Positions 8,016-16,071 of a DNA stretch of 49,079 nucleotides are shown here, one piece after another (the first letter of the stretch is position 1; the number at the start of each line of letters is the position of its first letter). Where the stretch lies: the NCBI GenBank assembly GCA_900110595.1, contig FOEZ01000025.1:1-49079 (forward strand), written 5' to 3'. This DNA is from Arthrobacter sp. OV608. GTDB lineage: Bacteria; Actinomycetota; Actinomycetes; Actinomycetales; Micrococcaceae. Position numbers and translations under genes: made by a program. The notes under the pieces are model-generated. The model saw nothing but the letters and a program-made list of their open reading frames with translations, made no database searches and was not told where the DNA came from.

Positions 8016-8777
8016 CTGCACTCGGCCGCAGGGACCTACCTGCGGCAGACCCAGCGCGTAAACAACGCCGCCCCGGTGTTGCCTGGCGAGCTGAAGCCGA
8101 TCGCGCCCAGTACGGACTGGAGCCCGCGACGTGGCAGATCGCGACCATCGGGCGCCTGTCCGAGCCGATCAAGCTGCAGTGGCTGGAAGACTACCCGGCG
8201 CTGGAGCAGTTCCTGAGCCAAGAGCTGGCCTACGGCGTGGACGAGGCCATTGCGGACTTCATCCTCAACGGCGGCATCGCCGAGGGCGGCTCCACGGTGT
8301 CCGGCATCCTGAACACCACTGGCGTCCTGCAGACCCCGTTCACCACGAACAGGCTCCTCACGCTCCGCCGCGCCATCGGTGAGCTCGACGTGCAGGGCGT
8401 CACCGCGACCGGCATCATCCTGAATCCCTCAGATTGGGAGAGCATCGGGACGCTGACCACCGCAACGGCGAGTTCCTGCTGCCCTTGGCTCCGCAAAACA
8501 GCGCCGAACGCCGTCTGTGGAACACCCCGGTCACCTTGGCTACGGGCATGCCCGTCGGGGAAGCCATCATCGGGGACTTGTCCACGGTCTCGCTGCTGTA
8601 CCGGAACTCCCAGCGGATCGGATGGAACCCTACATGACCGAGATCGGATCAAGCGGCGCCCTGGAGCCGCGCGATCTGTTCCGCCGGAACGAAGTCGTCT
8701 TCCGCGCCGAAATCCGGGTCTGCCTGGGAATCCTCTCCACCAAAACTCTTCGAATACCAGACCTCGCGTCCACCTAG
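8016..8777 (+). pseudogene. HK97-type phage major capsid protein remnant, several frameshifts
   Basis: Reading across three frames gives the middle and C-terminal part of an HK97-fold major capsid protein. The pieces are YLRQTQRVNNAAPVLPGELKP (one frame), then QYGLEPATWQIATIGRLSEP through LEQFLSQELAYGVDEAIADF, GILNTTGV and GIILNPSDWESI (second frame), then GEFLLPLAPQN through MPVGEAIIGDLSTVSLLYRN (third frame), and finally RDLFRRNEVVFRAEIRV to the stop (first frame again). Breaks fall near 8095, 8465 and 8633, each equivalent to loss of one base. The N-terminal delta domain is missing and the 5' end is fused to an unrelated gene. No portal, protease, terminase or integrase was found in the window, so this is an isolated scrap of a former prophage or a gene moved by recombination. 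Confidence 0.85.
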
Positions 8778-8793
8778 GCGGGTAGCCAGCCAT

Positions 8794-8832
8794 CAGTACA
8801 TCCCGCATGAGCCGTTCGGGCGGGATGTACTG
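8794..8832. terminator. 13-bp perfect inverted repeat after the capsid remnant
   Basis: CAGTACATCCCGC (8794-8806) and its exact reverse complement (8820-8832) enclose a 13-base loop. It lies 17 bp past the capsid stop and could end transcription from that side. No U-run follows, so a terminator call is tentative; a boundary element of the phage-derived DNA is another possibility. Confidence 0.5.
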
Positions 8833-8907
8833 TCATACCCGGACTGTAGCCTTGGGCTTTACACGCCGGTATGGGGCCGGCGGTCGAGAAAAGGGCAGGA
8901 ACGCTTA

Positions 8908-9411
8908 GTGTCTCTTCAATTAGTCGAATCCATCCAGGAACGGCTGTCTAGCGCCAACTCTGAATGGCCCAGGCACATGTTCACGACTGCCGACAAGCAG
9001 TCAGTCATTCTAGTACGTAGGCTGGCACGTGCGGCGAAGTCGCAGAACGTCGAATTCTGCTTCTCATCAAAGGAAAAATTTGCCGAGGGTTCAGCCCGTT
9101 TCGGCGGAATCCTGTTTACCCGTGACATGGTGATTGTCGGCACTCTGTCCTCTGGGGAGGAGTATCCACCGTCAGGAGACGTCGTGATGGTGCCCCGCTC
9201 CGCAATTAGAAGCCTGACTCTCCATCATGTGGAGTACTTCGGCTATGACGACGATGGTTCCGAGCCGGACTACGTCTCATTTACGGCCGAGTACGATGGC
9301 ATGCCGCCTGTTCACATTGGCATGCCAGGTAAAGGGGGACCACTCGACGGAAGCACGAGTCAGCTCTTCGACGCGCTTCAGGCTGACCTCCTAAAAGCGA
9401 TCCAGCGGTAA
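8908..9411 (+). CDS. Hypothetical protein, 167 aa
   Basis: I do not recognise the family. The GTG start at 8908 follows an AGGA-containing site seven bases upstream. The product begins MSLQLVESIQERLSSANSEW and contains two stretches of beta-strand character (RFGGILFTRDMVIVGTL and GDVVMVPRSAIRSLTLHHVE), an acidic loop YDDDGSEPD, and a C-terminal helix. It has no signal peptide and no membrane segment, so it should be cytosolic. The middle reads like a PH-like or immunity-type small beta fold, but this is only an impression. It lies in the accessory block between the capsid remnant and a convergent membrane-protein gene. Coding character (ribosome site, codon bias, clean frame) supports a real gene. 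Confidence 0.6.
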   Translation: MSLQLVESIQERLSSANSEWPRHMFTTADKQSVILVRRLARAAKSQNVEFCFSSKEKFAEGSARFGGILFTRDMVIVGTLSSGEEYPPSGDVVMVPRSAIRSLTLHHVEYFGYDDDGSEPDYVSFTAEYDGMPPVHIGMPGKGGPLDGSTSQLFDALQADLLKAIQR

Positions 9412-9622
9412 CCGGGGCGACGGAGTACACCGATCGAACCCGGAGAATTTATGAGGCGTCGCGTTGCCCCGAGTGTTCCCGCCGTCTAACGTTCGTGTGG
9501 GCCCACGTCACTTCTCCTGCAGACGCTCAGAAGCTTTAGGTTCCAACGAGATTCAGGTGCCCATCGCGCACCTGTCCGAACTCGGAGCCGAGCGTCGAGG
9601 GCCTCCCCGGCTTGTAGGCAAC

Positions 9623-9664
9623 GCAGAAAGTCCCGCTGGCAATACCGCCAGCGGGACTTTCTGC
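9623..9664. terminator. Bidirectional terminator between convergent genes
   Basis: GCAGAAAGTCCCGCTGGC (9623-9640) pairs perfectly over 18 bp with 9647-9664 around a six-base loop. It sits between the 8908-9411 gene and the convergent gene whose stop is at 9671. The A-rich and T-rich ends of the stem give U-rich tails in both directions, as expected of a shared terminator. Confidence 0.85.
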
Positions 9665-9670
9665 TTTCCG

Positions 9671-10402
9671 CTATTTGCCACTTCCTATAGTCGCCTCATA
9701 TCCGGCGCGCAGCTCGTCCTCGCTGACCTCGACCGGAGGCCGGTGGCCGAACTGGATGGTGTATATGTACTCGCCCGCAGGGACCTCTGCAACTTCCCAG
9801 GTGAGCACGCAATTCTTGGGCGTTGCCGACTGCTTGCCGTTCTTGACGCGCCCGGTACCGACGAGGCTTCCACCATTGCCGGTGATCTCAACTTCACTAT
9901 CTATTGCGAGGTCCTTGTACCCGCCGGTGGGATTACAGTTGTCGTTGCTCTTGTCGAAAACGTTGTGCAGGTCGCGGTTGATGCTTAATGACTCGATCGT
10001 CAGCGATCCCGAAGCGGTGAAGGGCGGCACGTATGTGGCTGTAGGTGATGGGGCGGGCTGCTTTACAGAAGCCAAGGTGCTGCATCCCGCGGCCACGGCT
10101 ATGACCGCTCCAATGCAGGACGCGGCGATGATGAGCTTCTTGCGTCGCTTCTCCGTTGCCGGGATGCGCTCCACCGAGCAGACCCCATTGCTCCAGTCGG
10201 TGACGCGCCGGAAACCGCCAACCTTGACATGCCCGTCCGCCGCCTCCGGGGTGTCAGCGGTCCTCGCGGAGTAGACGGTCTGGCCCTCCCCGTCCGTGAT
10301 AGTGATCTGGCGCGTCGGCCTTGACGATGTACGCCGCGAAAACCCATCAGGTCCAGGTGCACCAAGCTCCCCCAGCGATGCGATAAATGCTTCTGAATCC
10401 AA
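9671..10402 (-). CDS. Single-pass membrane protein of unknown function, 243 aa
   Basis: No family recognised. Residues 1-80 are polar and cytosolic-like, with an ITITDGEGQTVYSART segment. A basic patch EKRRKK precedes one hydrophobic segment at about 89-108 (LIIAASCIGAVIAVAAG). A Pro/Ser/Thr-rich linker then leads to an outer domain of about 120 residues with two cysteines (DNCNPTGGYKD and KNCVLTWEV) that could form a disulphide. The positive-inside rule puts the C-terminal domain outside the membrane. The C-terminal half looks like a small beta domain found in extracellular parts of actinobacterial proteins. The gene ends at the shared hairpin at 9623-9664. It starts 32 bp after the stop of the nuclease-like gene on the same strand, so the two may be co-transcribed. 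Confidence 0.6.
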   Translation of the reverse strand: MDSEAFIASLGELGAPGPDGFSRRTSSRPTRQITITDGEGQTVYSARTADTPEAADGHVKVGGFRRVTDWSNGVCSVERIPATEKRRKKLIIAASCIGAVIAVAAGCSTLASVKQPAPSPTATYVPPFTASGSLTIESLSINRDLHNVFDKSNDNCNPTGGYKDLAIDSEVEITGNGGSLVGTGRVKNGKQSATPKNCVLTWEVAEVPAGEYIYTIQFGHRPPVEVSEDELRAGYEATIGSGK

Positions 10403-10434
10403 ATCAATCCCCCAAATTATTGCTTGCCCGCAAT

Positions 10435-11781
10435 CTACGGCTCGTCGCCTTCAAAGGCGGGAATGAAGTAGGTACCTGTGGCGGCAAGAGACTTTTGAGC
10501 CTCTTCAGTACTGCAGCGGCCTGCGACCACGGCCTTCAGCAGCAAGAATAGCTGCCGTGTGTCGATGACCAGGCCGCCTTCCTGAGCAAAAAGCTCGACG
10601 TCCTCGGGGTTCGATTCCAGCGGGATTGGACGCTCATCGGGGGCCTTGTCAAACATGGCGTTCACCACGTACCACTGAGCGTCAGGTCCGCGGCCATTCT
10701 TGTGTTCATATATAGCTACGGCCTTGGCCAGTTGCCTCAAGTCGTTCATCTTTGCCCCGCCCTTCGCATAGCCTTTGACTTCGACTAGCGCAACCCAGCC
10801 GGGTTGAGCCTCGAGCGTGACTTGCAGGTCTTCACGCTTCGCCGTCTTGTTGGCATCGGCGACTGCATCCGAGTCTGACACTGTAAACCCGATAGCTGTC
10901 AAAGCTTCGGACACGGCTGCCACGAGGTCGTCGCCCTGGCTGTTCAGCAGACGGCGTTCCCGCGTGTCAGCAGTGCGAGTGACAGCAGCGGACGCATCAA
11001 TCAGTCCCAACCGATCACGCTCGCGTTGTTGTAGCTGACGTTCTGTCTCAACGTCAAAGGCGGCAATGTTAGCTTCCGCCTCAAGCTCAGCTTGGGTTTT
11101 CCACCGCTCGCTTAGAGACTGCCCAGCAGAAGGGAAATCGTCGGGGTACTGCGCCCGCCAATGGTCCAGCGCAGCCCTTAGCCAGAGATGCTGGGAAGTA
11201 ACCGCGGGTGAAAGCATCCACCATTGGGAGCCCGTCTCGTTGGTAAGGATCCCGGCGAGCGCTCTGCCCTCGGTTTCGTGTACCAGCGATTGGAATTGGT
11301 CATGTGCAGCAGGCGGCACGAAGATGACGCTGTACTCCCCACCGGCTGGAACGTTTTTCAAGAGTTGCTGGTTCACGAGCGTTTCCAGCCCCAGCGCCCT
11401 CGCCTCGCTACCAACAGTGAATCGAGCTGCCATGTCGCCTGAGTTGATGCTGAGATAGTCACCGTTGTAGGTGGTCCCGACGTATCTCTGCACGTACCCA
11501 GAATAGTGGTCGCTAATAAACTGCAGGATCTTGAGACGCTTGTCAGGGCGCTCATCGGGGGTGCCGACGCACACGAGTAGAGAGTAGTCACGTTGACGAA
11601 CCTCACTCAGACTATTCACGTAAGTAACAGTTGCGCCCAGGGAATCCAGTTCCTTGCGTAACGTTGTCCCGTCTTCAACGTTCATTGCCACAATCCACGG
11701 CAAGGGCCGTTCAAGTAAAGCCGAACCGGGGACGTTATCTGGCTTCGGCCGCTCCGGCACAAGTTCGTAAGCATGGGTCAC
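10435..11781 (-). CDS. Putative PD-(D/E)XK nuclease-domain protein, 448 aa
   Basis: Two-part protein. Residues 1-230 are an alpha/beta region I cannot assign; the start (PLPWIVAMNVEDG, then YSLLVCVGTPDERPD) reads like a sensor or nucleotide-binding fold. Residues 225-265 are a charged, probably coiled-coil linker. Residues 275-400 resemble a PD-(D/E)XK restriction-like fold: helix GDDLVAAVSEALTAIGFTVS, then Asp318 in REDLQV and Glu334-Val-Lys336 in ALVEVKGYAKGG, a D-X15-ExK spacing. The C-terminal end is a helical cap. The gene lies in the accessory block with the HsdR-like nuclease, which suggests an anti-phage or DNA-processing role, but this is inference. The ATG at 11781 is taken as the start; no strong ribosome site is visible. 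Confidence 0.6.
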   Translation of the reverse strand: MTHAYELVPERPKPDNVPGSALLERPLPWIVAMNVEDGTTLRKELDSLGATVTYVNSLSEVRQRDYSLLVCVGTPDERPDKRLKILQFISDHYSGYVQRYVGTTYNGDYLSINSGDMAARFTVGSEARALGLETLVNQQLLKNVPAGGEYSVIFVPPAAHDQFQSLVHETEGRALAGILTNETGSQWWMLSPAVTSQHLWLRAALDHWRAQYPDDFPSAGQSLSERWKTQAELEAEANIAAFDVETERQLQQRERDRLGLIDASAAVTRTADTRERRLLNSQGDDLVAAVSEALTAIGFTVSDSDAVADANKTAKREDLQVTLEAQPGWVALVEVKGYAKGGAKMNDLRQLAKAVAIYEHKNGRGPDAQWYVVNAMFDKAPDERPIPLESNPEDVELFAQEGGLVIDTRQLFLLLKAVVAGRCSTEEAQKSLAATGTYFIPAFEGDEP

Positions 11782-12000
11782 TAGGGCATCCTAACTGACC
11801 TGTTGCTGGCTACAGGACCGCACGGAAGGCTGATGGACAGGGTTAGAAGACACGAAGCGTAAAAGCGGTAGCAATGCACCATTGCCAACACTATTGCGTT
11901 CTCTTTTGCGGCTTCCATCAGGGCGCCTTTGGCACTATTACAGATCCTGAGTTCAAGCGCGAAGCACGCCGGCCACGGGTGGGCCCACTCCGGACGAAGC

Positions 12001-14019
12001 TCAAACCTCCGCCGCCGGAGCCGCGAACTGGGCCTCATACAACCGCGCATACGCCCCACCAGCAGCAAGCAACGAGGCATGCGTCCCCTGCTCCACGATC
12101 TGGCCGGCCTCCATCACCAGGATGAGGTCGGCGTCGCGGATGGTGGACAGGCGGTGCGCGATCACAAAAGAAGTACGGTCGGACCGCAAGGCACTCATTG
12201 CCTTCTGCACCAGCACCTCGGTCCGGGTGTCCACCGACGAAGTTGCCTCGTCCAGGATCAGCACCGAGGGCCGCGCGAGGAAAGCCCGCGCAATCGTCAG
12301 CAGCTGCTTCTCCCCCGCGGACACGTTCCCACCTTCGTCCTCCAAAACCGTGTCGTACCCCTCCGGCAGCGACCGCACGAACCGGTCCACATACGTCGCC
12401 CGCGCAGCCTCCAGGATCTCGGCCTCAGTAGCCGAAGGCCGCCCGTACGCAATGTTGTCCCGGATGGTCCCGCCGAACAGCCACGTATCCTGCAGCACCA
12501 TCCCCAGCCGCGAGCGCAGCTCGCGCCGCGGCACCGAGGTGACGTCCACGCCGTCGAGCGTTATCCGCCCGGCATCCAGCTCGTAGAACCGCATCATCAG
12601 GTTCACCAGCGTGGTCTTGCCCGCCCCGGTTGGTCCCACGATCGCCACCGTCTGCCCAGGCTCCGCCACCAGAGACAGCCCGGAAATCAGCGGCTTGTCC
12701 GGCGAGTACGAGAAGGACACATCCTCGAACACCAGCCGCCCCCGCCCAAACACAGGACCAGCAGAAGCGGCGGGCTCCACCGATTCCTCGTCCTCATCCA
12801 GCAGCGAGAACACCCGCTCGGCCGACGCCACCCCGGACTGCAGCAGATTCGCCATGGACCCCAGCTGCGCCAGTGGCATGGTGAACTGCCGGGAGTACTG
12901 GATGAACGCCTGCACGTCGCCCAGCTGCATCGCCCCGGACGCCACCTGCAGGCCGCCCACCACGGCGATCCCCACGTACACCAGGTTCCCAATGAACGTC
13001 ATGGCCGGCATGATCAGCCCGGAAATGAACTGCGCCCCGAAGCTTGCGTCATACAGCTCCGCGTTCTTCTGCCGGAACCGGTCCTCCACCTCGCGTTGCC
13101 GGCCGAACACCTTCACCAGCGCATGCCCGGTGTACGTCTCCTCGATCTGCCCGTTCAGCTCCCCGGTGTTCTTCCACTGCGCCACAAACAGCTTCTGCGA
13201 GCGCTTGGCAATCAGTGCCGTGATCCCCAGCGTCAGCGGAATGGTCACCAGCGCGATCAGCGCCAGCGTGGGCGAAAGGATCACCATCATCACCAGCACA
13301 CCCACCACACTCAATACCGACGTCACCGCCTGGCTGATGGTCTGCTGCAGGCTCTGAGAAATGTTGTCCACGTCGTTCGTGACCCGGCTCAGCAGCTCGC
13401 CGCGCTGGATCGAATCGAAATACCGCAACGGCAGCCGGTGGATCTTCGCCTCGATCTCCTCGCGCAGCCCGAACACCGTCCGCTGCACCACCCCGTTCAG
13501 CACATACGCCTGCACCCACATGAACCCCGACGCCAGCACATACAGCACCAGCGCCCACGTCAGCACACTGCCCAGCGCAGCGAAGTCGATCCCCTGCCCC
13601 GGCGTCAGCGCCATGGGCGTCAGCATGTCCGCCTTCTGGTTCTCCCCCGCGGCCCGCAGCTGCGCGATCAGCTGCTCCTTGCCCACCCCGGCAGGCAGCT
13701 GTTTGGACACCACTCCGGCGAAAATCAGGTTGGTGCCCTCCCCCAGCAGCCGCGGCCCGATCACCTGCAGCGCCACGCTGATCACCGACGCCGCCAGCAC
13801 CAGCAACAGCCACGCCCGCTCCGGCCGCAGCTTCCCCAGCAGCCGCCTGGCCGACGGCCAGAAGTTCATCGCCTTCTCCGCCGGGATGTTCATCCCGCCG
13901 AAAGGTCCACCGCGTCCTGGTCCGCCTGCCGGACGGGGAATGCGTACGACGTCGGCGCTTGCGGTTTTGGACGCAGGTGCGGCCTTGGTGCCGGCTTCTG
14001 GAGTGGGTTCCGGGCTCAT
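12001..14019 (-). CDS. ABC exporter half, canonical Walker B subunit
   Basis: Type IV (ABCB-like) exporter half-transporter of 672 residues. An unusual Pro/Gly/Ala-rich tail of about 45 residues precedes six TM helices (about 68-400) interrupted by an extra loop at 100-145. The nucleotide-binding domain holds Walker A GPTGAGKTT (462-470), Walker B LILDE with catalytic Glu591, and switch His622 in IAHRL. The signature is NVSAGE (565-570) in place of LSGGQ. The gene overlaps the partner upstream by four bases (ATGA), so the two are translationally coupled. Together they form a heterodimer with one active and one degenerate ATP site, like BmrCD or TM287/288. Probable substrates are drugs or lipids; none can be named from sequence. 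Confidence 0.92.
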   Translation of the reverse strand: MSPEPTPEAGTKAAPASKTASADVVRIPRPAGGPGRGGPFGGMNIPAEKAMNFWPSARRLLGKLRPERAWLLLVLAASVISVALQVIGPRLLGEGTNLIFAGVVSKQLPAGVGKEQLIAQLRAAGENQKADMLTPMALTPGQGIDFAALGSVLTWALVLYVLASGFMWVQAYVLNGVVQRTVFGLREEIEAKIHRLPLRYFDSIQRGELLSRVTNDVDNISQSLQQTISQAVTSVLSVVGVLVMMVILSPTLALIALVTIPLTLGITALIAKRSQKLFVAQWKNTGELNGQIEETYTGHALVKVFGRQREVEDRFRQKNAELYDASFGAQFISGLIMPAMTFIGNLVYVGIAVVGGLQVASGAMQLGDVQAFIQYSRQFTMPLAQLGSMANLLQSGVASAERVFSLLDEDEESVEPAASAGPVFGRGRLVFEDVSFSYSPDKPLISGLSLVAEPGQTVAIVGPTGAGKTTLVNLMMRFYELDAGRITLDGVDVTSVPRRELRSRLGMVLQDTWLFGGTIRDNIAYGRPSATEAEILEAARATYVDRFVRSLPEGYDTVLEDEGGNVSAGEKQLLTIARAFLARPSVLILDEATSSVDTRTEVLVQKAMSALRSDRTSFVIAHRLSTIRDADLILVMEAGQIVEQGTHASLLAAGGAYARLYEAQFAAPAAEV

Positions 14020-15749
14020 ACCGTCTCCTCCGCTGCCAGCTGGGAGTTCACGATTTCGCGGTACGTCTCGGAGGTCTCCAGCAGCTCACTGTGCGTTCCG
14101 CGCGCGACGATCCTGCCGTCGTCGAGCACTAATATCTGGTCCGCGTCCACGATGCTGGACACGCGCTGGGCGATGATCACCAGCGTGGCGCCCGCGGTGC
14201 TGCGCTTGAGGGCCTGGCGCAGCCGGGCGTCGGTGCCGGTGTCCAGGGAGGAGAACGAATCGTCGAAGATGTACAGCTCGGGCCGCTTCACCAGGGCCCG
14301 GGCGATGGCCAGCCGCTGCCGCTGCCCGCCGGAGACGTTGGTGCCGCCCTGCGAGACGGGCGCATCCAGGCCGCCCTCCATCTCCTCCACGAAACCGCGC
14401 GCCTGGGCGATCTCCAGGGCTTGCCAGCATTCGTCGTCGGTGGCGTCCGGCTTGCCGTACTGGAGGTTGCTGCGGACGGTGCCGGTGAACAGGTAGGGCC
14501 GCTGCGGGACCAGGCCGATGTGGCCCCAGAGCAGGTCCGGGTGCAGCTCGCGCACGTCCACGCCGTCGATGCGGACGGCACCGGTGGTGGCGTCGAACAG
14601 CCGGGGCATCAGGTTCACCAGGGTGGTCTTGCCGGCGCCGGTGCTGCCGATGATCGCCGTGGTCTGCCCTGCCCTGGCGGTGAAGCTGATTCCGGAGAGG
14701 ACGGGCTGGTCGGCACCCGGGTAGGCGAAACCGGCGTCGACCATTTCCAGCTCGCCGCGCCGCACTTTGGTGCTGACGGGCTTCGAAGGCGGCCGCACGC
14801 TCGACTCCGTGCCCAGCACGGCGCCGATCCGGTCCGCCGAGACGGACGCGCGCGGGATCATCACGGCCATAAAGGTGGCCATCATGACGGACATCAGGAT
14901 CTGCATGAGGTAGCTCAGGAACGCGATGAGGGTGCCCACCTGCATGGAGCCGTCCTCGATCCGGAACGAGCCGAACCAGATCACGGCCACGCTGGACACG
15001 TTCATCACCAGCATCACTATGGGGAAGGCGAGCGCCATCAGCCGGCCGGCCCGGAGCGCGGTGTCCGTGACGTCCTCGTTGGCCTGGGCGAAGCGTGTGC
15101 TCTCGATGTCTTCGCGGACGAAGGCGCGGACCACGCGGATGCCGGTGAGCTGCTCGCGCAGGACCCGGTTCACGGTGTCGATCCGCTTCTGCATCTTCCG
15201 GAACAGCGGCACCATCCGGAAGATGATGAGCCCCACGCCGGCCAGCAGCACGGGCACGGCGACGGCGATCAGCCAGGACAGCTGCACATCCTGCCGGACC
15301 GCCATGATCACCCCGCCGATGGCGAGCATGGGCGCGGCCACCATCATGGTGGCGCCCATCAGGACAAGCTGCTGGACCTGCTGGACGTCGTTGGTGGAGC
15401 GGGTGATCAGGCTGGGCGCGCCGAACTTGGTGACTTCCTGCTCGGAGAACTCCCCCACCCGGGAGAAGATGGCGCCGCGCAGGTCACGGCCCGTGCCCAT
15501 GGCCGCCTTCGCCCCGAAGTACACGGCGATCACGGCGCAGGCGATCTGCAGCAGGGTGATCCCCAGCATGAGCCCGCCGAGGTTGAGGATGACCCCGGTG
15601 TCACCCTTGGCCACGCCCTCATCGATGATGTCGGCGTTGAGCGTGGGCAGGTACAGCGACGCGATGGACTGCGCCAGCTGGAAGACGACGACGGCGATCA
15701 GCAGCTGCCGATGCGGCCGCAGATATTCAACAAGTAACTTCCAGAGCAT
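14016..15749 (-). CDS. ABC exporter half, degenerate ATP-site subunit
   Basis: Partner half-transporter of 577 residues: six TM helices in residues 15-300 and an ATPase domain after 330. Walker A is normal (GSTGAGKTT, 368-376) and the signature is canonical (NVSGGQ, 471-476). The Walker B motif YIFDD puts Asp497 where the catalytic glutamate should be, and the H-loop reads IAQRV, with Gln528 for histidine. These two changes, combined with the altered signature in the other subunit, place all degenerate elements in the same composite ATP site, the hallmark of asymmetric heterodimeric exporters. It is the first gene of the pair. No regulator gene is adjacent. The ATG at 15749 is supported by TM1 beginning close behind it. 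Confidence 0.92.
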   Translation of the reverse strand: MLWKLLVEYLRPHRQLLIAVVVFQLAQSIASLYLPTLNADIIDEGVAKGDTGVILNLGGLMLGITLLQIACAVIAVYFGAKAAMGTGRDLRGAIFSRVGEFSEQEVTKFGAPSLITRSTNDVQQVQQLVLMGATMMVAAPMLAIGGVIMAVRQDVQLSWLIAVAVPVLLAGVGLIIFRMVPLFRKMQKRIDTVNRVLREQLTGIRVVRAFVREDIESTRFAQANEDVTDTALRAGRLMALAFPIVMLVMNVSSVAVIWFGSFRIEDGSMQVGTLIAFLSYLMQILMSVMMATFMAVMIPRASVSADRIGAVLGTESSVRPPSKPVSTKVRRGELEMVDAGFAYPGADQPVLSGISFTARAGQTTAIIGSTGAGKTTLVNLMPRLFDATTGAVRIDGVDVRELHPDLLWGHIGLVPQRPYLFTGTVRSNLQYGKPDATDDECWQALEIAQARGFVEEMEGGLDAPVSQGGTNVSGGQRQRLAIARALVKRPELYIFDDSFSSLDTGTDARLRQALKRSTAGATLVIIAQRVSSIVDADQILVLDDGRIVARGTHSELLETSETYREIVNSQLAAEETV

Positions 15750-16071
15750 GCGCAGCTCCTGCCTGACACAGTGTCCACAAGTGGTGGTGCGAAGGTCAGT
15801 TTACGTCCGGAGGCTGGGAACAATCGGTGCCTTTGGAGGAGAAGTTGGGCGGGTTCACCGAGGGCGTATTTGGGCTGAGCTGGCAGCTAAAAGCGGAGCG
15901 GTCTGGGTATCTTCCTCAACGTCTCGATAAGCTGAGGGAGCGTGCGATGATGCTCGTGTCAGTGACGCGGGGAGCCTTAGAGGACGACTGGTGGTGGGCC
16001 CTATAAACATGGAAAATATTCACCACTCGGCAGCTACTCACCGTTGGTAGAAGCCAGGCAGGAACCGAACA
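15750..16071. other. Divergent intergenic region, ABC exporter / HyuA-like unit
   Basis: This 322-bp gap holds promoters for both directions. Its right part is locally A/T-rich (around 16000-16025) with GGAA-AATA-TTC at 16011-16021, about 50 bp before the HyuA-like start. A related GGAA-N4-TTCC site lies before the HyuA gene at 24165-24176. No gene was recognised in the gap. Confidence 0.45.

Noticed and set aside
8016..8777. A full prophage around the capsid remnant
   Set aside because: No integrase, terminase, portal, tail or lysis gene was found in the flanking DNA; only one capsid fragment is present.
11929..14496. 855-codon plus-strand open frame opposite the ABC exporter genes
   Set aside because: It is antisense to two clear ABC exporter subunits. 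Its product is rich in Arg, His, Gln and Pro with no fold, as expected from G/C-rich third positions of the real genes.
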